Of a stretch of 64,000 nt of DNA, positions 35,281-43,759 are shown in pieces; the first letter of the stretch is position 1, and each line of letters opens with the position of its first letter. Source of the stretch: Eubacterium sp. (GTDB lineage: Bacteria; Bacillota; Clostridia; Oscillospirales; Acutalibacteraceae); assembly GCA_017886765.1 (NCBI GenBank), contig JAGHJI010000080.1, positions 1 to 64,000 of the forward strand, written 5' to 3'. The position numbers and the translations under genes are program-made. Below the pieces are notes generated by a model. The model was not told where the DNA came from, made no database searches, and was given only the letters and a program-made list of their open reading frames with translations.

Positions 35281-35484
35281 AGGATTGTCTGTTAAACCTA
35301 ATATATAATCAGTAGAAACATCATAATATTCAGAAAGAGCTATCAGAATATCGGACGGAATATCTCTTAGGCCATTTTCATATCTGTAATACTGCGGTTG
35401 TTTCATACCCAGATATTTTGCAACTTCACTTTGCGTTTTATCATTGTCCTCACGCAAATCTCTGATTCTTTTATAGTAAGACAT
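35263..35484 (-). CDS. XRE-family DNA-binding protein (short Cro/C1-like repressor)
   Basis: 73 aa, almost entirely a helix-turn-helix: RIRDLREDNDKTQSEVAKYL then MKQPQYYRYENGLRDIPSD, ending in a helix pair STDYILGLTDNP that is widespread in small Firmicute repressors. No sensor domain. It is divergent from two lipoprotein genes, and two near-identical palindromes lie in the 103-nt gap, so self-regulation and control of the lipoprotein gene are likely. Confidence 0.92.
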   Translation of the reverse strand: MSYYKRIRDLREDNDKTQSEVAKYLGMKQPQYYRYENGLRDIPSDILIALSEYYDVSTDYILGLTDNPKRTKL

Positions 35485-35496
35485 AGCAACACTCTT

Positions 35497-35514
35497 TATA
35501 ACTGTTTGGTTATT
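35497..35514. promoter_or_regulatory. Imperfect palindromic operator, XRE-proximal
   Basis: TATAACTGTTTGGTTATT is a diverged copy of the perfect palindrome at 35551-35568, matching it at 15 of 18 positions. It abuts the -35 box of the lipoprotein promoter and lies 13 nt upstream of the XRE start. Confidence 0.7.
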
Positions 35515-35541
35515 GACATTTTATCACAGCCGTGCTAAAAT
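35513..35541 (+). promoter_or_regulatory. Predicted promoter of the lipoprotein genes
   Basis: TTGACA (35513-35518), 17-nt spacer, TAAAAT (35536-35541). It is flanked by the two XRE palindromes, one at the -35 box and one just past the expected start site. Confidence 0.65.
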
Positions 35542-35550
35542 ATACCTGAA

Positions 35551-35568
35551 TATAACCGTTCGGTTATA
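35551..35568. promoter_or_regulatory. Perfect palindromic operator, lipoprotein-proximal
   Basis: TATAACCGTTCGGTTATA is an 18-bp perfect palindrome just downstream of the lipoprotein promoter, 54 nt from its sister site. Binding there would block transcription of the lipoprotein genes. Confidence 0.75.
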
Positions 35569-35587
35569 ATTTGGAGGAGGATTCATT

Positions 35588-36235
35588 ATGAAAACAGTTA
35601 AACGGATTACAGCCCTTTTGCTTTCGGCAAGTCTTGTTTTTTCCTTTGCTGCCTGTTCCGATTCCTCGGAAGAAGAAACGACAAACAGTACAGAGGTAAC
35701 CGAAACGACAAGCGCACAAACAACAATCGAAACAACGCAGGAACAGACAACGCAAAGCACCAATGCCGCCGATTATATCCCTTCGCCGAAAGAAGCATAT
35801 GAATTGTTAAAACCATTTTATGCTGAACATGGCTATGATTTTGACAGTTGGACAGTATATTCGAATACGGATGATTTGTTAGTTTTATATGGTACGAATA
35901 ATAAACAGATGGTTATGATTCGAAATACAATACTCATCATTCAAATTGGTGAATATGATTTTTTAACTGTTAAATATGAAGAATCAGGAAAATTAGATAG
36001 ATATTCTTCACAACATAATGAAATTGAAGATATTACGCCTTATGATTTATGTGACGTATTTCTATCAAACTGTCCTGAAAAATATAAGCTCAATGGAGAA
36101 TATCTGCAGAATACCTGTGATGAAATTATTGATAATGGTAGCGCAAATTGGGAAAAAAGCGGATTAGAATACAGTTTATCTAAATCCGATTCTTCATCAG
36201 CGAGTGTATTTACTTTAAGTACATCAGATATTTAA
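35588..36235 (+). CDS. Lipoprotein of unknown function (first of a pair)
   Basis: 215 aa. A lipoprotein signal peptide ends with the lipobox FAAC at Cys23, followed by a Thr/Glu-rich linker (about 25-60) and a globular domain that I do not recognise. The first 25 residues closely match those of the next gene at DNA level, suggesting duplication or shared leader exchange. Base composition is clearly AT-richer than the flanking core genes. It lies downstream of the XRE-controlled promoter, with GGAGGAGG before the ATG. Confidence 0.8.
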   Translation: MKTVKRITALLLSASLVFSFAACSDSSEEETTNSTEVTETTSAQTTIETTQEQTTQSTNAADYIPSPKEAYELLKPFYAEHGYDFDSWTVYSNTDDLLVLYGTNNKQMVMIRNTILIIQIGEYDFLTVKYEESGKLDRYSSQHNEIEDITPYDLCDVFLSNCPEKYKLNGEYLQNTCDEIIDNGSANWEKSGLEYSLSKSDSSSASVFTLSTSDI

Positions 36236-36274
36236 AAAAGAGAATTAAAATTAAAAAGTCCACGGAGAAACATT

Positions 36275-36973
36275 ATGAAAAAAATTAAAGTGATTGTCGC
36301 TCTTTTGCTTTCGGCAAGCCTGATTTTATCCTTTGCCTCCTGTTCAAATCCGTCTGGAAATAACGCAGGCACAGAAACAACCGTCCCAGCAAATGACACA
36401 CCGTATCCTACAAAAAGTCAATTTATCAGCGAGAGTCAAAGTGCGCTAAATGAATTGTCTTCCTCTCTGCGTCTGGTAGAAACAGATGAAGTTTCTTATG
36501 AGGGCGCAGTAGCTGAAGCGGACATATATATGGACAACGATCGCATAGGAACGCTCGTATTTTATAGTAACGGCAATAGTTCAACAATAGTTCAAGACGA
36601 TGAAATCATAAACCATGCTCATATTTATATTGATATTGACGGGAATGAGTATACTAATTTGTTTAACGAATACATGAATGACTGGAATCAAACTATTCCC
36701 GGTCCTTCTGAAGATGCAAGGCAAAACATTTTTTCCATAGCTTCTTTGGTGGGCGCGCTTCCCATAGTAAATCGTTCAGGTTCTGCATATTCAGCGTATG
36801 AAATAGCAGACAGTTTTACATTTATCAACGCCATTGCCGGCGGTGATCAGAAGTACTATTATACAATATGTAACGGTATTGAACTAACTGCCTGCGAAAT
36901 ACTTTCGTATGATTATATAAGTACATCTATATGCATCGGCGGAAAATGTTGGGAAGAAAATCTCTCTTTTTAG
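36275..36973 (+). CDS. Lipoprotein of unknown function (second of a pair)
   Basis: 232 aa. The lipoprotein signal MKKIKVIVALLLSASLILSF leads to the lipobox Cys23 (ASC), then a Thr-containing linker and an acidic, mixed alpha/beta domain with no family I recognise. Only the leader resembles the preceding lipoprotein; the mature domains differ. It follows that gene by 39 nt and is probably co-transcribed. AT-rich like its neighbour. Confidence 0.78.
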   Translation: MKKIKVIVALLLSASLILSFASCSNPSGNNAGTETTVPANDTPYPTKSQFISESQSALNELSSSLRLVETDEVSYEGAVAEADIYMDNDRIGTLVFYSNGNSSTIVQDDEIINHAHIYIDIDGNEYTNLFNEYMNDWNQTIPGPSEDARQNIFSIASLVGALPIVNRSGSAYSAYEIADSFTFINAIAGGDQKYYYTICNGIELTACEILSYDYISTSICIGGKCWEENLSF

Positions 36974-37032
36974 CATTGGACGTTTAGCGAAATTTATTTG
37001 AATATAAACGAATGACAGATGTGGAGATAAAT

Positions 37033-37488
37033 ATGCGAAAAATTTGGAGCATGCATTTAAAGGATAACCGGGAAAACGGCAAAAATATTGATTCTGACGA
37101 GAAATTCAACACATGTAAAATACATAATATCCTTGCAATCGGCTGGCAGGACTGCGATACCGATGACACATGCGCCTACAAAAAAGCATATAACGCTCTG
37201 AAAAAGATGAGCAAAGGTGATTTGGTGTGGGTAAAAAATCCGCAAAAGCAGGAATATTATATTTGCGAAATTTTAAACAACCGAATGATTGACTTTGACA
37301 AAGAGCTTGCGGCTTTTGATATATCTATAGGCAGGATTGCCGAATTTCACAGAGTTGACGAAAAGGATTTGCCGAAAGATAAAATACCGTTTCCGCGGCA
37401 AACCATTCAGCAAATTAGGATGAAACCGGAAAACTATAACTTGATTATGGAAACCATTCTGTTATTTGAGCGTATTTCCGAAAATTGA
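37033..37488 (+). CDS. Hypothetical protein, possible EVE/PUA-like domain
   Basis: 151 aa, cytoplasmic. The pattern RKIWSMHL, ILAIGWQD, KKMSKGDLVWVKNP and EYYICEIL resembles the small PUA/EVE-like beta-barrel fold seen near modified-base or RNA-related genes, including some defence loci; this is a weak fold-level guess. I choose ATG 37033, which has GGAG 7 nt upstream, over the ATG at 37012, which has none. It shares the AT-rich composition of the two lipoprotein genes before it. Confidence 0.65.
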   Translation: MRKIWSMHLKDNRENGKNIDSDEKFNTCKIHNILAIGWQDCDTDDTCAYKKAYNALKKMSKGDLVWVKNPQKQEYYICEILNNRMIDFDKELAAFDISIGRIAEFHRVDEKDLPKDKIPFPRQTIQQIRMKPENYNLIMETILLFERISEN

Positions 37489-37504
37489 TTATATTGTTAC
37501 AAAA

Positions 37505-37556
37505 TAAGGCCGTGAAGATAGCAATACAAAAGATTGCTGGCTTCACAGCCTTTTTA
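37505..37556. terminator. Bidirectional terminator between the accessory cassette and the GH25 genes
   Basis: AAGGCCGTGAAG (37506-37517) / CTTCACAGCCTT (37541-37552) with one C-A mismatch and an inner AGCAAT/ATTGCT stem, then TTTTT. The minus strand also shows a T-rich tail past the GH25 gene. Confidence 0.82.
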
Positions 37557-37565
37557 AGTGATGAT

Positions 37566-39377
37566 TTATTTGACTTTAATTACCTGTGTGGTTGACCAGT
37601 AGCTGTACACCGTCTTTCCGGCGATCTTTTTATAGGACCGCATACGGAAGTAGTAGGTCCGTTTGCTCTGATACGTTGTGAATGTACTTTTATTTATATT
37701 CTGCGCTACGGTTACACTTTTTGTATTGGAGGAAAAATCCTTTGTGGTTGACCACTGCACCTGATATCCGGAGCCGTTTACCCTGTACCAGAACAGCGTG
37801 ACTTTTTTAGATGACGGAGAACTGATGCTCCTGACAGTTATGGTCTGCGGTCTGGTCGTTTCCGTGAGCTGACTGCTCTTATAGCCTATTTTTTTCTGGC
37901 TGTCCTGCGTAAAGGCAGATACTCTGAAATAAACGGTCTCTCCCGTGCTGAGTCCCTTTACGGTATAGGCGTTGCTGTTATATCCGTTTACATCAGCGAC
38001 AACCGCATATTTCTTGGTTGACGGATAGTAACGGTAAATCCGATATCCGGCTGCTCCTGTTTTTTTGTTCCATGTCAGCGTAACGGAAGATTTGCTTCTT
38101 GCCGTTACCTTAAGCCCTGTTACCGCGTCGGCAACGGTATGCTTTGTATTTATTGCAGAATAAGAACCGTAAATGATATTGCCGCTGCTGTCTTTCCTTC
38201 CCGCCTTGACACTGACATTATAGGAATGTCCGGCAGTAAGCCCTGTCAGCGTCACGCTGTTTTCCGTAACTTTTTTTGAAAAGTCGCTGCCGGTTATATT
38301 ATTTTTAACATAAACATAATACACTTCCGCGCCTGTAACGGCATTCCAGGAAAATTTAAGGGATGTGGTCTTTCGTTCCTTAAGTGTTATGACAGGCGTT
38401 CTGTCCGGCTTGATAAGGAATTTAAACCGATATGTTTTTGCGCTGTAATCATTTATGCCTTTCGCAGTGATATATGCCGTGCCTACATTTACATTATCGG
38501 TATAGGATAGGATATAATCCTCACCTTCCCGGAGTATCGTGTCGCCCTCTTTAATAACGGGCTTGGGCGTAATGGCCTTACCCGTATAGATATGGGGGCT
38601 AAGCTCCTGCGTTTTATTCTGATAATACCAGAAGTTTACGTCCGCATTGCCGCTGATACCGTCTATCTTTCCGTTATGGGAATACTGCCAGAAGTCGAAA
38701 TCACCGCTGTAGGACGTATTTGTTGTATAGTGCGCCAGCCATATTTTATAGTCGCTGCTGATCTGGGAAGCGTTTAAATTGTCTTGAAGGAAGCTGGCAT
38801 TTGCATAAAGACATCCGTCATAGCCTGCCTTATCCACCTCGGAGAGAAAAGCAAGGGCGTTGTTTGTCATCGCGCTCTTGGAAAGATTCGCGCTGTCAAG
38901 ACGTCCGGCGGATGTGTCCGCAAATTCATAGTCCATAACAACGGGAAGCGTGATATTGTAATCCTTGATTACGGAGAGCATTTTCTGCGCTTCCTGTCTC
39001 GCCTCCGATTCATTGAGCGCCTGGGAATACCAGTAAACGCCCACGGAAAGTCCCGCGTTCAAAGCGTTTTGAATATAGGTCGCGTAATTCGTGTCATAAT
39101 TCAGGGAAAATCTTGATTTCGTATAACCGGTATAGCCGACACGCACGAATACAAAATCTATGCCTGCTGCCTTAACCTTGTTAAAGTCAACGGTACCGTT
39201 ATGCTGTGATACATCGGTGCCGTTTATTTTTTCATAATCGTCAAATCTTGTCTGATGCGTATAAACATAGTTTGTGTACGGACTCGTTGTTGCAGTGGCA
39301 GCAAGTACAGCTGCTGCGCCCTGGAATGCGAAAAGCATTACCATAAGAAGGGAAATAATCTTTAAAAGACCTTTCAA
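37566..39377 (-). CDS. Secreted GH25 lysozyme-like protein with Fn3 repeats
   Basis: 603 aa. A signal peptide (residues 1-28, ends LAAT) is followed by a GH25 muramidase domain (about 50-240) with GTDVSQHNGTVDF, the acidic active-site segment PVVMDYEF and FDFWQYS near its end. A beta-rich linker module (about 245-320) and three fibronectin-type-III-like repeats (about 325-600, each with a conserved Trp) follow. It cleaves peptidoglycan glycan strands outside the cell. The start is TTG at 39377 with AAAGGATG upstream; this yields a good signal peptide and avoids overlap with the preceding GH25 gene. Confidence 0.9.
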   Translation of the reverse strand: MKGLLKIISLLMVMLFAFQGAAAVLAATATTSPYTNYVYTHQTRFDDYEKINGTDVSQHNGTVDFNKVKAAGIDFVFVRVGYTGYTKSRFSLNYDTNYATYIQNALNAGLSVGVYWYSQALNESEARQEAQKMLSVIKDYNITLPVVMDYEFADTSAGRLDSANLSKSAMTNNALAFLSEVDKAGYDGCLYANASFLQDNLNASQISSDYKIWLAHYTTNTSYSGDFDFWQYSHNGKIDGISGNADVNFWYYQNKTQELSPHIYTGKAITPKPVIKEGDTILREGEDYILSYTDNVNVGTAYITAKGINDYSAKTYRFKFLIKPDRTPVITLKERKTTSLKFSWNAVTGAEVYYVYVKNNITGSDFSKKVTENSVTLTGLTAGHSYNVSVKAGRKDSSGNIIYGSYSAINTKHTVADAVTGLKVTARSKSSVTLTWNKKTGAAGYRIYRYYPSTKKYAVVADVNGYNSNAYTVKGLSTGETVYFRVSAFTQDSQKKIGYKSSQLTETTRPQTITVRSISSPSSKKVTLFWYRVNGSGYQVQWSTTKDFSSNTKSVTVAQNINKSTFTTYQSKRTYYFRMRSYKKIAGKTVYSYWSTTQVIKVK

Positions 39378-39390
39378 ATTATCATCCTTT

Positions 39391-40191
39391 CTAACTACTG
39401 TACCAATAGTTAAGGTCCACATATTTACTGCTTACGCCGTCTGCCTGTCCTGTTCTTGAATACTGCCATACGTCATATTCAATTTCAAAGGTAACGCTGT
39501 CATTATACTCTGCTGTCCATATAACCGTATCATCGCCAAGCCTATCCAGCTCCAGATTATAATACATCACGCCGGAAGACGCATAGAGTCCTGAAATATA
39601 ACCCTTTCTCTCCACTCTGGCGCAAAACGCGTTAATGATATCGGTATTTTCCCGGGTGGTGAGATCCGCGTCGTTCAGGCGTCCTGTTCTGTACCCGTCC
39701 TCATCAGTGGGATACTCAAAATCAATTATAATTGGAAGTTCAATATCATAGTGCCTGACTATATCAAGAACAAAATCGGCCTCGTCCTCAGCCTCCTTTT
39801 CGCTGACAGCCTGTGAATAAAAATATACCCCTACGGGAATACCGGCACTCTGCGCCGACTTGAGATTTTCCCGGGCATAGCTGTCCTCGCATATCTCGCC
39901 GCTGCCGTAACCCCTGTAGCCCACACGGATAAACGCAAAATCAAAATCATCCGCCACAGTGTCCCAGTCGATCTCTCCGTTATGCTCGGATATATCAATA
40001 CCCTGAGCCACCGGTTTGCCGAAATCATAGGCAGTCTGCGGCGTTCTTCTCCGCGTATTGGCAATAACGGCTAAAGATATAATTACCGCGGCGACCAAAA
40101 CAACGGCGATAGCGGCAATCAGCTTATTGGACCTTAAATCCATTATATTCTTATTTGTTATCTTTCCTTTTCTTCTATTCTTAACAGCCAT
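39391..40191 (-). CDS. GH25 lysozyme-like protein, membrane-anchored
   Basis: 266 aa. A basic N-terminus and one membrane segment (about 22-44, LIAAIAVVLVAAVIISLAVI) anchor it; no cleavage site is evident. The GH25 domain shows GIDISEHNGEIDW, FAFIRVGYRGY, PIIIDFEYP and the C-terminal VWQYSRTG. Tandem with a second GH25 gene 13 nt downstream; both share the active-site pattern but not the Fn3 tail. Probable roles are wall remodelling, growth or spore cortex turnover. Confidence 0.9.
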   Translation of the reverse strand: MAVKNRRKGKITNKNIMDLRSNKLIAAIAVVLVAAVIISLAVIANTRRRTPQTAYDFGKPVAQGIDISEHNGEIDWDTVADDFDFAFIRVGYRGYGSGEICEDSYARENLKSAQSAGIPVGVYFYSQAVSEKEAEDEADFVLDIVRHYDIELPIIIDFEYPTDEDGYRTGRLNDADLTTRENTDIINAFCARVERKGYISGLYASSGVMYYNLELDRLGDDTVIWTAEYNDSVTFEIEYDVWQYSRTGQADGVSSKYVDLNYWYSS

Positions 40192-40398
40192 AATGAATCT
40201 CCCGTGAAATTGAACAAGCCTATATTAGCATATTGTCCGTTCAAATTCCACCAAAGTGAAGAATTATTAAAGAAAGTTTACAATATTGGTAAAATGGACT
40301 ACCGCATGCTGCTGTTGACAATTCAGGAATTATTTGATAAAATTAAAAAATACTTTTGCGATTTTAACTATTAAAGTGTAAAAGTTTAAAGTGTGTTA

Positions 40399-40426
40399 TT
40401 GACATATTTCCATCAAGTCCTATAAT
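40399..40426 (+). promoter_or_regulatory. Predicted promoter of the DAHP synthase gene
   Basis: TTGACA (40399-40404), 16-nt spacer, TATAAT (40421-40426), 33 nt before the ATG. Confidence 0.65.
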
Positions 40427-40458
40427 AATATAGAAATAAATAATAAGGTGATGAGAAA

Positions 40459-41499
40459 ATGGAAAATATATACAATATAGAGTTCAAGAGAAAACTGCCG
40501 ATTCCGCAGGAGATAAAAAAAGAAATGCCCCTGTCAAAAGAGGCTGAGGAGATCAAAACAAAGCGTGACGCTGAAATTGCCGATGTGTTTACGGGCAAAA
40601 GCAATAAATTTTTGCTTATTATCGGTCCCTGCTCCGCGGACAGAGCAGATTCTGTCCTGGACTATATTCAGCGCCTTTCGTCAGTTCAGCAGGAGGTTAA
40701 GGATAAGATTCTTATCATTCCGAGGATTTATACCGGCAAGCCGAGGACCACAGGCGAAGGCTACAAGGGTATGCTTCACCAGCCCGACCCTGATAAAAAG
40801 CCGGACATGCTGGAAGGAATCAAGGCAATACGCAAGCTCCACAAGGACGCCATCGAGCAGACGGGTTTCACCTGTGCGGACGAAATGCTGTATCCCCAGA
40901 ATTACAGATATCTCTCCGATTTGCTTTCCTATGTGGCGGTGGGCGCCCGTTCAGTTGAAAATCAGGAGCACAGGCTGGTATCGTCCGGTATGGACATACC
41001 GGTGGGCATGAAGAATCCCACAAGCGGAGACCTTTCCATCATGCTCAACTCCATAAAAGCAGGTCAGAGCGGTCACACGTTCCTTTACAGAGGATGGGAG
41101 GTAAAATCCAAGGGTAACCCCCTTACCCACGCGATTCTCAGAGGCAGTGTCAGCAAACACGGAAACAATCATCCGAATTATCACTATGAGGATTTAAAAC
41201 AGTTGTTTGATCTGTACTGTGAGGGCGGATATGAAAATCCCGCCGTTATCGTTGACACAAATCACTCCAACTCCGGTAAAAAATATCTTGAGCAGGTCAG
41301 AATCGCCAATGAGGTGCTGCACTCTATGCGCCACAGCGATGACATCAAATCCATGGTCAAAGGCTTTATGGTGGAATCCTATATTGAGGACGGTAATCAA
41401 AAGGTTGAGGACGGCGTTTACGGAAAATCCATTACCGACCCATGCCTGGGCTGGGATAAAACCCGGGATATGATATACAGTATCGCCGAACAGCTTTAA
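40459..41499 (+). CDS. aroF: 3-deoxy-7-phosphoheptulonate synthase (DAHP synthase)
   Basis: 346 aa class I (AroFGH-type) enzyme that condenses PEP with erythrose-4-phosphate, the first step of the shikimate pathway. Visible are IGPCSADR (PEP site), PRTTGEGYKG, GARSVENQEHR and DTNHSNSGKKY with its metal-binding His. It is a single-domain form without a fused chorismate mutase. No leader peptide or T-box is apparent. It is followed 65 nt later by a 2-hydroxyacid dehydrogenase on the same strand. Confidence 0.95.
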   Translation: MENIYNIEFKRKLPIPQEIKKEMPLSKEAEEIKTKRDAEIADVFTGKSNKFLLIIGPCSADRADSVLDYIQRLSSVQQEVKDKILIIPRIYTGKPRTTGEGYKGMLHQPDPDKKPDMLEGIKAIRKLHKDAIEQTGFTCADEMLYPQNYRYLSDLLSYVAVGARSVENQEHRLVSSGMDIPVGMKNPTSGDLSIMLNSIKAGQSGHTFLYRGWEVKSKGNPLTHAILRGSVSKHGNNHPNYHYEDLKQLFDLYCEGGYENPAVIVDTNHSNSGKKYLEQVRIANEVLHSMRHSDDIKSMVKGFMVESYIEDGNQKVEDGVYGKSITDPCLGWDKTRDMIYSIAEQL

Positions 41500-41564
41500 G
41501 CTTTTATATTATAATAAAAAAATCTACACATTATAAAATAAATAACTATATAAGAGGTAATTTT

Positions 41565-42515
41565 ATGCTTGGAAAAAGAAAGGTAGTAATCATAGGCGCA
41601 GGACATGTCGGCTCTCATGTAGCGATGGCTCTTTGTTTCCAGGGAACCTGTGACGAGATCGTGTTTATTGACAAAGATAACGCAAAGGCGGTCAGCAACT
41701 GCTACGACGTGGCGGACGCCTGTCTGTTCTTAGGTTCCACCACAAAAATCAGCGTGGGAGATTATAACGACTGCAAGGACGCGGATATCATCGTAATTTC
41801 CATCGGCATGCCGAGAAAGCCCGGTCAGACAAGACTTGAAATGCTGGATGATTCCATCATCATGCTTAAGGACGTTATTGACCATCTCAAACCCATCGAC
41901 TATAAAGGCATCATAATCTCCATTACGAACCCGGCAGACATTATCGCGCATTACGCCAGAAAGCATTTGGGTCTGCCCAGGGAAAGATGTTTTTCAACAG
42001 GCACATCCCTGGATACCGCCAGATTAAAGCGTACAGTCAGCGAGCTTGCGGATATTGACAGAAAGAGCGTTACCACCTGCGCCATCGGTGAACACGGTGA
42101 TTCCTCCTTTGTTCCGTTTTCCACTCTTACCTTGGGCGGAAAAAATTATAAGGAACTTCAGGAAGCAAAACCGGATAAATACGGTAATCTTACAGAGGAT
42201 TTTGTGCTTGAAAGAACAAGATATATCGGATACGATATCATAAACGGCAAGGGCTCAACCGAATTTGGTATCGGCGCCGCCTGTGCCGATATATGCAAGG
42301 CGATTTTTCACGATGAAAAAAGAGTTATCCCCGCCTCCGTTCTTCTTGAGGGTGAATACGGTATGAAAGACGTATCCTGCGGCGTTCCCTGCGTAATCGG
42401 CAGAAACGGCATAGAAGATATCATCGAGCTGCCGCTCAATGAAAAAGAGAAAGAACAGCTTGCATACACCTGCAAGGTAATCAGGGAGAATATTGAGCGG
42501 GCTGAAAAAATATAA
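41565..42515 (+). CDS. Lactate/malate dehydrogenase family protein
   Basis: 316 aa NAD-dependent L-2-hydroxyacid dehydrogenase. GAGHVGSH is the nucleotide loop. Catalytic residues are present: Arg in PGQTRLEM, Asp and Arg in GTSLDTARLK and His in GEHGDSS. At the substrate-specificity position (number 102 in LDH) it reads GMPRKPG, with Arg as in malate dehydrogenases rather than Gln as in lactate dehydrogenases. The QTR that follows is LDH-like. So I do not choose between lactate and malate. A hairpin terminator follows. Confidence 0.88.
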   Translation: MLGKRKVVIIGAGHVGSHVAMALCFQGTCDEIVFIDKDNAKAVSNCYDVADACLFLGSTTKISVGDYNDCKDADIIVISIGMPRKPGQTRLEMLDDSIIMLKDVIDHLKPIDYKGIIISITNPADIIAHYARKHLGLPRERCFSTGTSLDTARLKRTVSELADIDRKSVTTCAIGEHGDSSFVPFSTLTLGGKNYKELQEAKPDKYGNLTEDFVLERTRYIGYDIINGKGSTEFGIGAACADICKAIFHDEKRVIPASVLLEGEYGMKDVSCGVPCVIGRNGIEDIIELPLNEKEKEQLAYTCKVIRENIERAEKI

Positions 42516-42536
42516 AAGTAAAACAATAAAATTCAG

Positions 42537-42567
42537 ACTGCGGAGGATAACCTCCGCAGTTTCTTTT
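42537..42567 (+). terminator. Terminator after the dehydrogenase gene
   Basis: ACTGCGGAGG (42537-42546) / CCTCCGCAGT (42551-42560), a perfect 10-bp stem with loop ATAA, then TTCTTTT. Confidence 0.9.
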
Positions 42568-42613
42568 GTATGATTACACAAAAATGAGAGGGAAATATTA
42601 TAACTTTTCACAA

Positions 42614-42642
42614 TTGACTTTATCGCTTTTATGTGCTAAACT
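42614..42642 (+). promoter_or_regulatory. Predicted promoter of the ABC transporter operon
   Basis: TTGACT (42614-42619), 17-nt spacer, TAAACT (42637-42642), 33 nt before the first gene. The leader is too short for a T-box. Confidence 0.55.
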
Positions 42643-42675
42643 GTCATTACAGATTGAATAGAGAGGTAAAAAATT

Positions 42676-43704
42676 ATGAACAAATTAGTCAAAAAACTCG
42701 GCGCAGTTGCGCTGTCCGGCGTAATGATTGCGTCCGTATTTGCAGGTTGCTCCTCAGACGGAAATACGGACAACGGCTCAGATGCGAACCAGACAACGTT
42801 TCAAGTAGGTATATGCCAGCAGATGCAGCATGACGCGCTTGACAGTGCCACGGACGGCTTTATTGATAAGCTCACGGAGCTGGGTAACGCCAACGGTTAT
42901 ACTTTCAATATTGATGAACAGAACGCCAACAACGACTCCACTGCCTGCGCCACGATTGCTCAGCAGTTCGTGTCAAACGATTATGACCTTATCATGGCAA
43001 ACGCTACGGCGGCGCTTCAGGCGTGCGCTACCGCTACTGCTTCATCTCAGACCCCTGTAGTAGGCACATCCATTACAGATTTCGGCGTTGCCCTTGATAT
43101 TGATATGGGATCAACCGACCCGACGGGAATCAACGTAACTGGCTCAAACGACCTGGCGCCCCTTGCGGACCAGGCGCAGCAGATTCTGGATCTGTTCCCT
43201 GAAACTAAGACAGTTGGCTGTATTTACTGCTCCTCAGAGCCCAACTCCCTGTTCCAGGTAGAGGGTGTCAAGGAAGCGCTTGAAGCGAAAGGCGTTACCG
43301 CCAATTTCTATTCCTTCTCAGACTCCAATGATATTCAGGCAGTTACACAGAGAGCAGCTGCTGAGTCAGATGTTATCTATATTCCTACAGATAATACTGC
43401 CGCATCAAACGGCGCTGTTATAGATGCAGCCTGCCAGGAAGCCAATGTACCGATCATCGCAGGCGAAGAAGGAATATTCAAGAACACAAACGCTGTTGCC
43501 ACGCTTTCCATCTCTTTCTATGAGATCGGCCAGAAAGCCGGAGAAATGGCTTACGACATTCTTGTAAACGGCTCCGACCCGTCAACCATGAACATTTGGC
43601 AGACAAGTAACGTAACACCTTACTACAATGCGGATATGGCAGAAAAATATGGCGTAACAATTCCTGACGGATATCAGGCCTACGATTTTTCCGCCGAATC
43701 ATGA
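42676..43704 (+). CDS. ABC transporter substrate-binding lipoprotein (ABC_sub_bind type)
   Basis: 342 aa. Lipoprotein signal with lipobox VFAGC at Cys25, then two periplasmic-binding-like lobes. VGICQQMQHDALDSATDGFIDKL and PIIAGEEGIF match the ABC_sub_bind family, to which the tryptophan/tyrosine-linked TrpX proteins belong. First of three genes with permease and ATPase. A hairpin after the stop probably sets higher binding-protein levels. The true ligand (aromatic amino acid or other) is inferred only. Confidence 0.86.
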   Translation: MNKLVKKLGAVALSGVMIASVFAGCSSDGNTDNGSDANQTTFQVGICQQMQHDALDSATDGFIDKLTELGNANGYTFNIDEQNANNDSTACATIAQQFVSNDYDLIMANATAALQACATATASSQTPVVGTSITDFGVALDIDMGSTDPTGINVTGSNDLAPLADQAQQILDLFPETKTVGCIYCSSEPNSLFQVEGVKEALEAKGVTANFYSFSDSNDIQAVTQRAAAESDVIYIPTDNTAASNGAVIDAACQEANVPIIAGEEGIFKNTNAVATLSISFYEIGQKAGEMAYDILVNGSDPSTMNIWQTSNVTPYYNADMAEKYGVTIPDGYQAYDFSAES

Positions 43705-43759
43705 TAAACAGGTTGACTATTTCTGTAATATATTTTATAATTTAAACAGTTTACTGTAT

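Noticed and set aside
42566-42675. T-box or tryptophan leader before the ABC transporter
   Set aside because: Promoter-to-start distance is too short and no T-box core or specifier stem is visible.
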